Assembly (NCBI GenBank): GCA_946414315.1
Contig: CAMKNZ010000005.1
Span: 1 to 64,000 of the forward strand
DNA from: an uncultured Clostridia bacterium
GTDB lineage: Bacteria > Bacillota > Clostridia > Christensenellales > Aristaeellaceae
Reading direction: 5' to 3'
DNA length: 64,000 nt
Part shown: in pieces, positions 17,374 to 26,279 of the stretch
Numbering within the stretch: position 1 is the stretch's first letter
How the letters are laid out: every line of letters starts with the position of its first letter
Position numbers and translations under genes: made by a program
The notes under the pieces: generated by a model
The model's input: only the letters and a program-made list of their open reading frames with translations
Database searches by the model: none
What the model was told of the DNA's origin: nothing

Positions 17374-17407
17374 AAAACTGCCCCGTATTGATATGGGGCA
17401 GTTTTTG
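17374..17407 (+). terminator. Terminator after htpG
   Basis: AAAACTGCCCC (17374-17384) pairs with GGGGCAGTTTT (17395-17405) and continues into T residues, 13 bases after the stop. The A-rich left arm means it could also act for the - strand gene that ends at 17442. Confidence 0.88.
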
Positions 17408-17441
17408 CTTTGAATCATTATATTTGGCTTAATTTGAATTA

Positions 17442-18473
17442 TCATCCATTTCCGTTTCCAAGGCTTGTCACCGGTATCAATCCGACATCCCCATCAGGCA
17501 GATAGTAAACAATGGCATACTTCTGATCCGTTTCCGCCTCTCCGATGATCAGGCAGCTGCTAAACTCTCCTTCCGTTAACTGACCGGCGCGGGAACTGAT
17601 AAAGGATTCCACCGGATGAATCAGCATCTGCTCGCTACTGATCTGGATTTTTTCCCGCTCCACATGCAGAGTATTGTCCCCGAAGACCAGATCCTCTGTC
17701 CGCATCCAGCCGGTCATCACGCCGACATCTTCTCCGTGACCGATTTTGACCTTTGTCCATTCTGTTTTCTGTTCGAGAACAAACAACGGCGTTCCGTCAT
17801 AGAATCTTCCGAGCAGAGAATCCTCATTCTCTTTTTCGCTCAGCAGTTCTGTTGTTTTATCCGGATCGTTGTGCGCAGGCGCTGCCCAATCGGTCCGGTC
17901 CACATATGCGCTGATCCGGTTGTTTCTTTCTTTTCTTGTCTCTTCACCTATATATTCTTCCGGCGGAAACGTTGACCAGTCGATTGTCGTGATATCTCCC
18001 CAGGAATGGGTTCCAAAAAACTGCGCGTCTGTTTCAGTGCCGTGCATACCAACCCAGTCAGGCCCGACAAAGAAATCATAACTGTTTACATAATATACTC
18101 CCCACCGGCCCTTTTCCATCCTTCTGACACCGACTGCTGCTCCGCCCCTCCAGGCGTTTAGGTTCACTGCGTCAGTAATGTTCTCATCCCCGATTCTTGA
18201 TCCTTCCGGCAGCGGAGTGCTTTCCACCCACTCCCAGCCATCTTCCCCTTCATCCGAGCCGCAGAGAAGCACCAGTGAGCCATCCGGTTTCCGGCCGATG
18301 AATATCACTGTTCCATCATCCTGAAGATAACCATCCTCACAGGAATAATCCGGGAAAAACTCCTGAAACAGATTCTGCAGGAAGTCAGGTTGATTGGTTT
18401 CTGCATTTGCAGCACTCATCATGCCAATCAGAATCATCAAAACGAGAGCAACAATCATCAGTACTTTCTTCAT
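17442..18473 (-). CDS. Secreted protein with C-terminal SH3-like region, function unknown
   Basis: A 343-residue exported protein with signal peptide (1-24, ending ANAET). Residues ~230-275 (LLGRFYDGTPLFVLEQ, then EWTKVKIG and GWMRTEDLVFG) look like a bacterial SH3 domain, which usually binds cell-wall peptides. The rest is acidic and Trp-rich and is not recognised. It starts 2 bases after the stop of the upstream gene (18476-19504), so they are co-transcribed. Base composition is visibly richer in A+T than in the flanking housekeeping genes. Confidence 0.75.
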   Translation of the reverse strand: MKKVLMIVALVLMILIGMMSAANAETNQPDFLQNLFQEFFPDYSCEDGYLQDDGTVIFIGRKPDGSLVLLCGSDEGEDGWEWVESTPLPEGSRIGDENITDAVNLNAWRGGAAVGVRRMEKGRWGVYYVNSYDFFVGPDWVGMHGTETDAQFFGTHSWGDITTIDWSTFPPEEYIGEETRKERNNRISAYVDRTDWAAPAHNDPDKTTELLSEKENEDSLLGRFYDGTPLFVLEQKTEWTKVKIGHGEDVGVMTGWMRTEDLVFGDNTLHVEREKIQISSEQMLIHPVESFISSRAGQLTEGEFSSCLIIGEAETDQKYAIVYYLPDGDVGLIPVTSLGNGNG

Positions 18474-18475
18474 AG

Positions 18476-19504
18476 CTATTCCCTCTCGGTATGCTCATCA
18501 AGAATAATCTCCATGATCGCGCTTAAGCGCGCGCTGTCTTTCGGTGACAGCTGGTTCCGGGGGGAATGCCAGTCTGTCTCATTGATGAAGATTGCCTGAG
18601 ACATGTGCCTGAGAATGGTCCACATATCATCCGTGCCGTAATGGTTCTGCAGAACGGAAGAGGCGATACTGTCCTTTTCGCTGAGCGTCAGATCTTCTCC
18701 TTTAAGCTTGTCATACTTTTGATCTTTGCAAATCAAACCGTATTCGTACAGTTTTATTGCATAAGCGATTCTCATGTCTTCCGGGATAACAGAGGGTTGG
18801 GCGTTCCTTGCTTCCGGCGGGGCAATGCTGAGAGACGGACCGGATCCTTCGTCCACGATGATGGTGATGCCGTGCTCGACTTCATAGGTTCCCAGCCAAT
18901 AGGCAAAGAACAGCATGTTGTATGAAACGTTATCCGTATTGTCGTTAACCGGCCAGTTTTCAAGATCATGCCAGAGCGGTTTCGCCCATGTCCCGCCGAT
19001 ATAACCTTCTCCATACCCGGCAGATCGGGCATGGTACCACAGGCTTCCGTTATGCCAAACCTCTTCCAGACATTCCAGCCGTTCTCCGCCTTTGAACCTG
19101 CAGATTACTTTCCCACCGGGAGATTCACGGAAATTCACATCGTGCCAGACGACCTGCAGATCGCTCCACAACGAAACCGGCACGGTATGATATCTTGTGT
19201 ATAAATCCCGAAACCATTCTTTTTCAGATGTATACGCGCTTTCAGTGATCCCGCAGCAGACAGGGCAGAAATGGTACTTGTTTGATATTTCTTCGGTGTA
19301 CTCAACTTCTGTCAGCGGAAGATACCGCGGATTCACGCCGGGGCAGTTCATGTCCAGGTGGACCTTGTTTCCTCCGTCGGGATTGATATAGCAATGGTCT
19401 TTCAATTCCTGGATGACCGATTCCTCTCTGGTTTCCGCAAGAGTTACTGCGGGCAGCATTGTGATGATCATTGCAGAAAGAAGCATGCAAAACAGTCTCT
19501 TCAT
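18476..19504 (-). CDS. Secreted protein with Ada-like zinc ribbon and SH3-like region
   Basis: A 342-residue exported protein with signal peptide (1-23). Residues ~35-85 carry HLDMNC...YHFCPVCCG, which resembles the small Ada-type Cys4 metal-binding motif often found in secreted bacterial proteins. A following stretch (VNFRESPGGKVICRFKGGERLE) is an SH3-like repeat. The C-terminal ~150 residues are helical and unrecognised. It is the middle of three minus-strand secreted genes, 65 bases after 19570-20184 and 2 bases before 17442-18473. The role is unknown; binding to cell wall or a surface complex is inferred from the SH3 part. Confidence 0.72.
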   Translation of the reverse strand: MKRLFCMLLSAMIITMLPAVTLAETREESVIQELKDHCYINPDGGNKVHLDMNCPGVNPRYLPLTEVEYTEEISNKYHFCPVCCGITESAYTSEKEWFRDLYTRYHTVPVSLWSDLQVVWHDVNFRESPGGKVICRFKGGERLECLEEVWHNGSLWYHARSAGYGEGYIGGTWAKPLWHDLENWPVNDNTDNVSYNMLFFAYWLGTYEVEHGITIIVDEGSGPSLSIAPPEARNAQPSVIPEDMRIAYAIKLYEYGLICKDQKYDKLKGEDLTLSEKDSIASSVLQNHYGTDDMWTILRHMSQAIFINETDWHSPRNQLSPKDSARLSAIMEIILDEHTERE

Positions 19505-19569
19505 GATCTTTCCTCCGACACTGATAAAAGGGGACTCCGGTACATGGTTAATTATACCTGGTTTCTACA

Positions 19570-20184
19570 TCATCCGACCGGGTAAATGGCGCGGTATCCG
19601 CAGACACTTCCGTCATGGGCATAAATCGCAGCTTCCCACGCAGTGACTGGCAAGCCTGAGTCTTGATAGTCATAGCATTCCAAAAGAATTCTCCAAACCG
19701 GATTTCCGTTATAGTTTCCTGTTTCATAAGAAACAAGAGGATAATAATGTACAAGGATTTCCGGTGTGGAAATGCCATGATCGATGAGATATTTCAGCAT
19801 GATTTTCCATGCTTCATCCCTGCTGATGGACTGTTCATCCGGCAGACCGATTGCCCACATATAACGTCCAATATCCTCATATTCTTTATCATCGGCAGGT
19901 TCCATAGGTGCTCCATCCGGGCTCATGGTCAGAAAATTGTTATATGCAGTTTCAACGTCGCTTTCACGATCCGCTCCAATCCGGATATTTGTTCCTTCTG
20001 ATTTATGGTTGGCTTCTTCGATAATTGCTGTGATCTGTGTGTCTTCTTCCGGGGTAAAGCTAATGATGCTTTCTCCCGGCTTCCAATGCATTTTCCAGTA
20101 AGAATCGGCATGTGCGGCAAAAGCAAGTAGAAGAAAGATCAGGCACAGGATAACTGGCAATCCTCTTTTGCAACAGCTGTTCAT
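19570..20184 (-). CDS. Secreted protein of unknown function
   Basis: A 204-residue exported protein with an N-terminal signal peptide (1-26, FLLLAFAAHAD). The mature part has SRDEAWKIMLKYLIDHGIST and a Trp-containing strand near the C terminus (NPVWRILLECYDYQDSG), a pattern like the secreted PepSY-type proteins at 29201 but too weak to name. AAGGAGGTTGTCTC precedes the ATG. It is the first of three co-oriented secreted genes, and lies divergent from an ECF sigma factor gene at 20498, which could control it. Confidence 0.7.
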   Translation of the reverse strand: MNSCCKRGLPVILCLIFLLLAFAAHADSYWKMHWKPGESIISFTPEEDTQITAIIEEANHKSEGTNIRIGADRESDVETAYNNFLTMSPDGAPMEPADDKEYEDIGRYMWAIGLPDEQSISRDEAWKIMLKYLIDHGISTPEILVHYYPLVSYETGNYNGNPVWRILLECYDYQDSGLPVTAWEAAIYAHDGSVCGYRAIYPVG

Positions 20185-20327
20185 GAGACAACCTCCTTCA
20201 AAACATCCTCATAATGTGGACGATTCTGAACAGGTATTTCTTTCAATGGCTGTTGAAACGATATTTTCAACATTTCCTACATGAATATCATTGCAATTGC
20301 TAGATGGCAAAACAATTTCAGAGCGGT

Positions 20328-20363
20328 AAAAAAACACCGGGTTGTTATAACTCGGTGCATTTT
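20328..20363 (-). terminator. Bidirectional hairpin terminator in the island
   Basis: CACCGGGTT and AACTCGGTG pair (20335-20357). The - strand has a following run of seven U, the + strand a CATTTTT. On the - strand it would lie between a promoter near the sigma gene and the secreted-protein operon, so it may act as an attenuator there. This is inferred. Confidence 0.5.
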
Positions 20364-20442
20364 TCCTGAGGAGCGGCGTGATATAGTATGTATGAATACA
20401 TTTTTTCATTCGCATATACTGGCAAAAAAAGAAAAGCGGTTT

Positions 20443-20469
20443 TGTCAGATTCCTTCATGATCTGCGTCT
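20443..20469 (+). promoter_or_regulatory. Candidate ECF-type (autoregulated) promoter
   Basis: TTGTCA (20443-20448) and CGTC (20466-20469) are 17 bp apart, just ahead of the ECF sigma gene. A CGTC-type -10 box is typical for ECF sigma factors, which often transcribe their own operon. Confidence 0.45.
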
Positions 20470-20497
20470 AATAAAGTGAAAGGAGGGTGGGAGCTCA

Positions 20498-20989
20498 ATG
20501 CAGCCTGATTCTTTTGATCAAATCTATCAAAGCTACTTCGATTCGGTATACCGTTATGCGCTCTCCCTCTCCGGAAGTTCGCAGACAGCTGAGGAGATAA
20601 CCCAGGAGACCTTTTTCAAAGCAATGCGATCCCTGGATCAATTCCAGGGGAAAAGCAGCCTGAAAAGCTGGCTCTGCGCCATTGCCAAAAACCTGTGGCT
20701 GTCAGAGCAGCGAAAGAAAAAGACCCGGCCGATTGACGACGCATTACCGCTTCCAGACTTGTCCATGGGACCGGAAGAAGCGATTGTGCATCAGGATGAA
20801 AGCATGCGCATCCACCGGCTGCTCCATCACCTGGATGAGCCCTATCGTGAAGTATTCACACTCAGAACTTTAGGGCAGTTAAGTTTCCGGGATATCGGGG
20901 AACTCTTCGGCAAATCGGAAAACTGGGCTTGTGTCGTCTATCACAGAGCCCGCGCAAAGATTAAGGACAAAATGGAGGAATGGTCATGA
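20498..20989 (+). CDS. ECF-type RNA polymerase sigma factor
   Basis: A 163-residue sigma-70 family protein of the extracytoplasmic function type. Region 2 reads AEEITQETFFKAMRSLDQFQG and region 4 YREVFTLRTLGQLSFRDIGELFGKSENWACVVYHRARAKI, with a helix-turn-helix for the -35 box. A GGAGG site precedes the ATG. The stop overlaps the start of the anti-sigma gene by 4 bases (ATGA), showing translational coupling. Likely targets are its own operon and perhaps the divergent secreted genes; this is inferred from position. Confidence 0.93.
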   Translation: MQPDSFDQIYQSYFDSVYRYALSLSGSSQTAEEITQETFFKAMRSLDQFQGKSSLKSWLCAIAKNLWLSEQRKKKTRPIDDALPLPDLSMGPEEAIVHQDESMRIHRLLHHLDEPYREVFTLRTLGQLSFRDIGELFGKSENWACVVYHRARAKIKDKMEEWS

Positions 20990-21951
20990 AACTGCCATGT
21001 GCTGTTATACGTGATTTGCTGCCGCTGTACGCGGAGAATATGGTTGAACCGGATACAAAGGATCTGATTGGCCAGCATTTGACCGAATGCCCGGACTGTC
21101 GGAAACGGTTCTCCGAAATAGAAACGGATCCGGAACCGCCTGTTGAAACGATAAAACCGCTTCAGACACTCAGGAAAGAAATCCGGAAGCGCCGCTGGTA
21201 TACTGCCATTCTTGCCGCACTGTGTGTTTTTATCGCTGTCTTTACTTATTTCTTCCATGCCACGAGTATGAATTATATTCTCTGGCAGGATGGCTTAATC
21301 GAGGTTGTAGGTGTCGAAACCATCAATCCTGCTGAGTATTACAGCGGTGAGGTGTATCTGCCGATAGATGATGAAGCGGCTCCTGTGCCAACTGTTGCTC
21401 CTGCTTCCGTGGAGCAATCCCATGAAGCTTTGATTCTGAAAGTAAGCAGCTTCATCAATGGTTTTGAGGAACATGTGGTCGTTGAAGATGACGGCACAAC
21501 AACTGTCATCATGCAGGCATTCAGCACAAATCAAGGTTCCAATCATCAAACCCAATCGTATTATGAATCAACCTACTATCCTGTACCTGACCGCCTGATT
21601 TACGGATTTGAACAGCCGCAGAAACTATTGTGGGGAACTCCTATGGATGGCGGAACAGAAGTGCTCCCGCGCCTTGCTCTGGGATACTATCTGTTGATTG
21701 CAGCAGCATTGGCTGGATTATTTGGATTGCTTTGGGGCATTTTCAGAAAATGGGACTACAGTTGGATTCTGCGTCAATTGTTTTTCGCGCCGGTTTCCTA
21801 TATCCTGTCACACCTTCTTCTGAAAGGCATAAGGACTACAAGCCACTTTATGGAACATGATTTTCTCAGTATTCTGTTAATGGCACTTGTTGTTTATGCG
21901 TTACTTTCCATTGCTTGGCAGATATTCCTTAACCGTAAAAAAGAAGCATAA
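20986..21951 (+). CDS. Membrane anti-sigma factor with zf-HC2 zinc finger
   Basis: A 321-residue protein. Residues 1-45 form an anti-sigma zinc finger (CAVIRDLLPLYAEN followed by HLTECPDC), which holds the paired sigma factor. One membrane segment at ~68-88 leads to an outside domain (~90-225), then two or three more hydrophobic segments toward the C terminus. The start at 20986 is chosen for the ATGA overlap with the sigma gene and the GGAGGA 6 bases upstream. A + strand terminator at 22038 ends the pair. The outside signal is unknown. Confidence 0.88.
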   Translation: MKLPCAVIRDLLPLYAENMVEPDTKDLIGQHLTECPDCRKRFSEIETDPEPPVETIKPLQTLRKEIRKRRWYTAILAALCVFIAVFTYFFHATSMNYILWQDGLIEVVGVETINPAEYYSGEVYLPIDDEAAPVPTVAPASVEQSHEALILKVSSFINGFEEHVVVEDDGTTTVIMQAFSTNQGSNHQTQSYYESTYYPVPDRLIYGFEQPQKLLWGTPMDGGTEVLPRLALGYYLLIAAALAGLFGLLWGIFRKWDYSWILRQLFFAPVSYILSHLLLKGIRTTSHFMEHDFLSILLMALVVYALLSIAWQIFLNRKKEA

Positions 21952-22037
21952 ATGCCCATACGATCATGCTCTGATCAATGCTTGTAGACGAAACGCTGAT
22001 TGGCGCTTCATTCAGGTCAGGAACCAAGAATGCCAGA

Positions 22038-22077
22038 CTCCCACAGGGTGACATACCCTGTGGGAGATCGTTTTTTT
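22038..22077 (+). terminator. Terminator after the ECF sigma/anti-sigma pair
   Basis: CTCCCACAGGG (22038-22048) pairs with CCCTGTGGGAG (22056-22066), followed by ATCG and seven T. The 87 bases between the anti-sigma stop and this hairpin hold nothing recognisable. Confidence 0.88.
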
Positions 22078-22090
22078 CGCTTGTACGGTC

Positions 22091-22631
22091 TCAGTTACTT
22101 TCTTCTGTCCGGAAGAAACTAATGCATTCCTCCATTGTAAAACCTTCCATCTGGATCCTCTCATATTGATACGCTGTTGTTTCTCCCAGAACTCCTTCAC
22201 CCGGTTTGGCTTTTACAACAACCGGTTTGTTCAGCGTTCTTATCGCTATCAGTCTGGTATTCATTCCAAGGTTGATAAAAATAGCTTTCTCCATACCCGG
22301 TATTTCAACAGATTGTGCTGAATGTTCCTCCCCATCCATGACTGCAAATTGGAAGCTGTTGCCTTCCGAGACACTTAATTCTGACCGGATTGTATGCCAG
22401 TATTGATTGTCATCGTGATACAGCTCTTTGTTTTTATCCTTAAATTGAATAACCGATAACGACATCGTAAGCGGGATCGACTGTAATTCAATCTTTTCTG
22501 TATATACATTGATGATTATAATTGTCTACAATATTGGTAATCAGTTCGTTTCCTTCAGCCTTCAACCGAATAATACAGAAAAACGATATCAGAAAACTGC
22601 GTGTGGTAATGCTGTTTTGTTTGTTGTGCAT
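22091..22631 (-). pseudogene. Probable frameshifted secreted-protein gene
   Basis: The 3' part (22465 down to 22091) is open for 124 codons but lacks a ribosome site, and its reading frame stays open upstream as far as about 22526 with no start codon. In another frame, an ATG at 22631 opens a hydrophobic, signal-like stretch (SFLISFFCIIRLKAEG) that runs to a TGA at 22488-22490. Joining the two frames somewhere between 22490 and 22526 gives one exported protein of about 180 residues. A frameshift in a horizontally acquired gene is the simplest reading; a sequencing error is possible. The protein is not recognised. Confidence 0.4.
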
Positions 22632-22652
22632 CGGGCGGATGAATGGTATGAT
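22624..22652 (+). promoter_or_regulatory. Promoter of the MacB-like ABC transporter
   Basis: TTGTGC (22624-22629) and TATGAT (22647-22652) with a 17-bp spacer, 47 bases before the start codon. It overlaps the proposed 5' end of the broken gene on the other strand. Confidence 0.55.
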
Positions 22653-22698
22653 TATACTGCAATAGTATCGACTTTTACTCTGTTTTCGGAGGATTTAT

Positions 22699-25341
22699 AT
22701 GCTGGTATTAAAGAACATCACTAAGGACTATGCATCCGGTGATACCAAGGTTGAGGCGCTCCGCGGGGTGGACCTGTCCTTCGGGGAGAGCGAGTTTGCC
22801 GCGGTGCTGGGCCCCTCCGGCTGCGGCAAGACCACACTGCTGAACATCATCGGCGGCCTGGACCGCTATACTTCCGGCGACCTGGTCATCCGGGGCAAAT
22901 CGACCAAACAGTTTACGGAGCGGGACTGGGATACCTACCGGAACCATTCGGTGGGCTTTGTGTTCCAGAGCTATAATCTGATTCCGCACCAGACCGTGCT
23001 GGCCAATGTGGAACTGGCCCTGACCCTGTCCGGCGTCAGCCGGGAGGAACGGCGCCGCCGGGCCACGGAGGCGCTGGAGAAGGTGGGTCTCGGGGACCAG
23101 CTGAAGAAGAAGCCGAACCAGCTCAGCGGCGGCCAGATGCAGCGCGTGGCTATTGCCCGGGCCCTGGTCAACGATCCGGAGGTGCTTCTGGCAGACGAAC
23201 CAACCGGCGCCCTGGACAGCGAGACCAGCATCCAGGTCATGGAGATCCTGCAGCAGGTCGCCCGGGACCGGCTGGTGATCATGGTGACCCATAACCCGGA
23301 CCTGGCGGACCAGTACGCCACCCGGATCATCCGCCTGCTGGACGGAAAGATCGTCAGCGACAGCACCGGGTCGGGAGACCGGGCTTCGGAGGCGCAGGCC
23401 GAGGCGGGAAAGACGGACCGGAAGACTTCCATGAGCTTCTTCACCGCGCTGAACCTGAGCCTGAACAACCTGATGACCAAGAAGGGCCGCACGATCCTGA
23501 CCGCTTTTGCCGGTTCCATCGGCATCATCGGCATCGCGCTGATCCTGAGCCTTTCCAACGGCGTGAACCGGTATATCGAGCGGGTGCAGCGGGATACGCT
23601 GTCCTCCTATCCCCTGGAGATCGATGAGCGCACCGTGGACATGACGGACACGGTGGCCGGCCTCATGGATATCGACACGGAAGGAAAGGAGCGGGAGGAC
23701 GGCAAGGTCTATTCCGGCAGCCGCATGACCAAGCTGATGAGCTCCTGGATGGGCGGCGTGACGGAGAACAACCTGACCGCCTTCAAGGCCTGGCTGGAGG
23801 ATCCGGCCAACGGGATCGACGCGCTGGTCTCCGGCATCCGGTATGAATACAACACGCCCCTGCTGATCTGGCGGACGGACCTGGAAAAGCCTGTCCAGGT
23901 GAATCCGTCCACCGTCATGGAATCGACGGGCATGGGCGATATGATGAGCATGATGGGCTCGGCTTCCGGAATCCAGGAAACCGTGATGAGCACCACCTCC
24001 CGCCGGCTGGATGTCTTTACGCCCATGCTGGACAACGACGAGCTGCTCCGCTCCCAGTACGCCGTCCTTACCGGCCGTATGCCCAAAGAAAAGGACGAGG
24101 TCGTCATTATCCTCAACGACCGGAACGAGCTGAGCGACTATACGCTCTATTCCCTGGGCATCCGGGACCAGGGTGAGCTGAAGGAACAGTTCGACCAGCT
24201 GATGCACGGCGTTCCCCTGGAGACAGAAGATCTGGAATTTACCTATGAAGACCTCCTGAACATGCGCTTTAAACTGCTGCTGAATACGGATGTGTTCGAT
24301 CGTTACGGCGCGCTGTGGACCGACCGGTCCGAGGACGCGGACTTCATTGCACAGAAGCTGGAGAACGCCCTGGAACTGAAGGTCGTGGGCATCCTGAAAC
24401 CCACCAAGAGCGGATTCGGTTCCGAGTCCGGCGGTATCGGCTACCGGAGCGAGCTGGTGGACTGGCTGCTGGAGGAACTGAAGAACAGCGAGATCGTGAA
24501 GGAGCAGATGGCCACGCCGGACACGGACGTGTTCACCGGCCAGGCCTTCTCCGCCGTGGAACAGGACGCCCTTGCCCTGCTGGATTCCATGGAAGTGGAA
24601 GAATTCATGGAGATGCTGGAAGACAAGGGCCTCATTCCCAAGGGCATGATCCCCGAGGAATACCGCATGTTCCTGACCAAGGACCTGCTCAAGGAATTCG
24701 TGGGCGAGGGCGTCATGATGATCAGCGGGAACTCGCTCCAGGCAAACCTGGAGAAGATGGGCCTGAGCGATCCGGACAAGCCCGCTGCCGTGCTGATCTA
24801 TCCGAAGGACTTTGAGGCCAAGAGCACGATCACCAAAAAGATCGAAGCCTACAATGCCAGCGTCGGCGAGGACCGCGCCGTCAGCTATACGGACCTGGTG
24901 GGCCTGCTGATGGATTCCGTGACGACGATTGTCAACGCGATTTCCTATGTGCTGGTGGCCTTCGTGGCGATCTCCCTGGTGGTTTCGTCCATTATGATTG
25001 GGATCATCACTTACATCAGCGTGCTGGAGCGTACCAAGGAGATCGGTATCCTGCGCTCCATCGGCGCGAGCCGCCGGGATGTTTCCCGGGTCTTCAACGC
25101 GGAAACCCTCATCGTGGGCTTTGCCGCCGGCGTCATCGGCATCCTGGTGACCCTGGGGTTGACGGTGATCGCCAATATTATCCTCGGCAACCTGACCGGC
25201 ATCCCGGATATCGCGGCGCTGCCGCCGCTGGCCGGGGTTGCGCTGATCGCCATCTCCATGCTGCTGACCCTGATCGCGGGCATCATCCCGTCCCGGATCG
25301 CCAGCCGCAAGGATCCGGTGGTTGCGCTGAGAACAGAGTAA
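22699..25341 (+). CDS. MacB-type ABC transporter, fused ATPase and permease
   Basis: An 880-residue single-chain transporter. Residues 1-235 are the ATPase: Walker A GPSGCGKTTL, Q-loop FVFQSYNLIP, signature LSGGQMQR, Walker B VLLADEPTGALD and the H-loop THNPDLAD. Then come a first membrane segment (~262-283), a very large outside domain (~285-735), and three C-terminal membrane segments with the FtsX fold (ISVLERTKEIGILRSIGASRRDV). Family members move lipoproteins, peptides or drugs by a mechanical stroke rather than through a pore. The start has GGAGG upstream. The base composition returns to that of the rest of the window, marking the end of the A+T-rich island. The substrate is unknown. 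Confidence 0.93.
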   Translation: MLVLKNITKDYASGDTKVEALRGVDLSFGESEFAAVLGPSGCGKTTLLNIIGGLDRYTSGDLVIRGKSTKQFTERDWDTYRNHSVGFVFQSYNLIPHQTVLANVELALTLSGVSREERRRRATEALEKVGLGDQLKKKPNQLSGGQMQRVAIARALVNDPEVLLADEPTGALDSETSIQVMEILQQVARDRLVIMVTHNPDLADQYATRIIRLLDGKIVSDSTGSGDRASEAQAEAGKTDRKTSMSFFTALNLSLNNLMTKKGRTILTAFAGSIGIIGIALILSLSNGVNRYIERVQRDTLSSYPLEIDERTVDMTDTVAGLMDIDTEGKEREDGKVYSGSRMTKLMSSWMGGVTENNLTAFKAWLEDPANGIDALVSGIRYEYNTPLLIWRTDLEKPVQVNPSTVMESTGMGDMMSMMGSASGIQETVMSTTSRRLDVFTPMLDNDELLRSQYAVLTGRMPKEKDEVVIILNDRNELSDYTLYSLGIRDQGELKEQFDQLMHGVPLETEDLEFTYEDLLNMRFKLLLNTDVFDRYGALWTDRSEDADFIAQKLENALELKVVGILKPTKSGFGSESGGIGYRSELVDWLLEELKNSEIVKEQMATPDTDVFTGQAFSAVEQDALALLDSMEVEEFMEMLEDKGLIPKGMIPEEYRMFLTKDLLKEFVGEGVMMISGNSLQANLEKMGLSDPDKPAAVLIYPKDFEAKSTITKKIEAYNASVGEDRAVSYTDLVGLLMDSVTTIVNAISYVLVAFVAISLVVSSIMIGIITYISVLERTKEIGILRSIGASRRDVSRVFNAETLIVGFAAGVIGILVTLGLTVIANIILGNLTGIPDIAALPPLAGVALIAISMLLTLIAGIIPSRIASRKDPVVALRTE

Positions 25342-25374
25342 TCAAGTCAAAATTGATGGATGGAGGAGACACAT

Positions 25375-26256
25375 ATGATCTGTGACGCCAAAGGCGATTC
25401 CGTACAGATTGCCAGGATGTATATGGATTCCCTGCTCGTGGAGAGCCGGATTGTCGGGGCGGTTTATCCGGACACGACCTTCCGCTTCCTGGGCGAAACC
25501 TTTGCGATGCCCGTCATGACCGCCGCACTCAGCCATCTGGACCTGGTCTCTATGGCGGAGGGCGCGAAGATGGCCGGGGCGCCGGTCAGCATCGGAATGG
25601 GCGTCAACGAGGAGATGGGGAAGGTCCTCGCTACCGGGGCGAAGGTGATGAAGATCATCAAGCCCTATGCGGACGAAAAGGAGATCATGAGCCGCCTTGA
25701 ATACGCGGAGGCGAACGGCGCCGCCGCGGTGGGCATGGACGTGGAACACGCCGTGAACGTGGACGACGCGGAAAACTCCATCGTCATCGGGCGGCAGATG
25801 AAGCAGCCGACCCTGGCGGAACTGGAGAAGTATATCAGGGCTACAAAGCTGCCTTTCTTCATCAAGGGCGCGCTCAGTGCGCAGGACGCCCTCCGCTGCC
25901 GGGACCTGGGCGCCGCGGGCCTGGTACTCAGCCATCATAACGGGCTGATTCGCTACGCCGTGCCGCCGGTCATGATCCTGCCGGAGATCCGCAAGGCTGT
26001 CGGCCATGACCTGATCCTCATCGCGGACGGCGGTATCGAATCCGGCTTTGACGCTTTCAAGGCGCTGGCCCGGGGCGCGGACGCCGTGACCGTCGGCAAG
26101 GCGCTCATGGGACCCCTGAAGGAGAAAGGCGCGGAAGGCGTCCGGGATACGCTGAAGAAGATCGACGGCCAGCTGCAGGCGATGATGATCCGCACCGGAA
26201 CAAAGGATCTGAAGCACATGGATCCCTCCGTGATCCATGAGACCATGCGCTTCTGA
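25375..26256 (+). CDS. FMN-dependent alpha-hydroxy-acid dehydrogenase family protein
   Basis: A 293-residue cytoplasmic TIM-barrel protein of the lactate oxidase/IMP-dehydrogenase-like FMN family. Visible parts are VMTAALSHLDL near the N terminus, PFFIKGALSAQDALRCRDLGA with the catalytic Lys, LVLSHHNGLIRY (the His-containing active site, normally SNHGGRQ), and LILIADGGIESGFDAFKAL with GADAVTVGKALM for FMN phosphate. It is shorter than typical lactate oxidases. The start at 25375 follows GGAGGAG by 6 bases. It sits 33 bases after the ABC gene and 23 before recO. The substrate is unknown. Confidence 0.82.
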   Translation: MICDAKGDSVQIARMYMDSLLVESRIVGAVYPDTTFRFLGETFAMPVMTAALSHLDLVSMAEGAKMAGAPVSIGMGVNEEMGKVLATGAKVMKIIKPYADEKEIMSRLEYAEANGAAAVGMDVEHAVNVDDAENSIVIGRQMKQPTLAELEKYIRATKLPFFIKGALSAQDALRCRDLGAAGLVLSHHNGLIRYAVPPVMILPEIRKAVGHDLILIADGGIESGFDAFKALARGADAVTVGKALMGPLKEKGAEGVRDTLKKIDGQLQAMMIRTGTKDLKHMDPSVIHETMRF

Positions 26257-26279
26257 ACATTACGATACAAGAGGACGCA

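Larger units (their letters stand above)
20185..20497. other. Divergent intergenic region
   Basis: This 313-base gap lies between the secreted-protein operon (- strand) and the ECF sigma gene (+ strand). It is A+T-rich and holds a bidirectional hairpin at 20328-20363 and a candidate ECF-type promoter at 20443-20469. No supported gene was seen. Confidence 0.6.

Noticed and set aside
20209..20415. Short - strand frame in the island gap
   Set aside because: No ribosome site, crosses the bidirectional hairpin, composition unlike the neighbouring secreted proteins.
21978..22169. Small + frame after the anti-sigma gene
   Set aside because: It runs through the terminator hairpin and shows no protein-like features.
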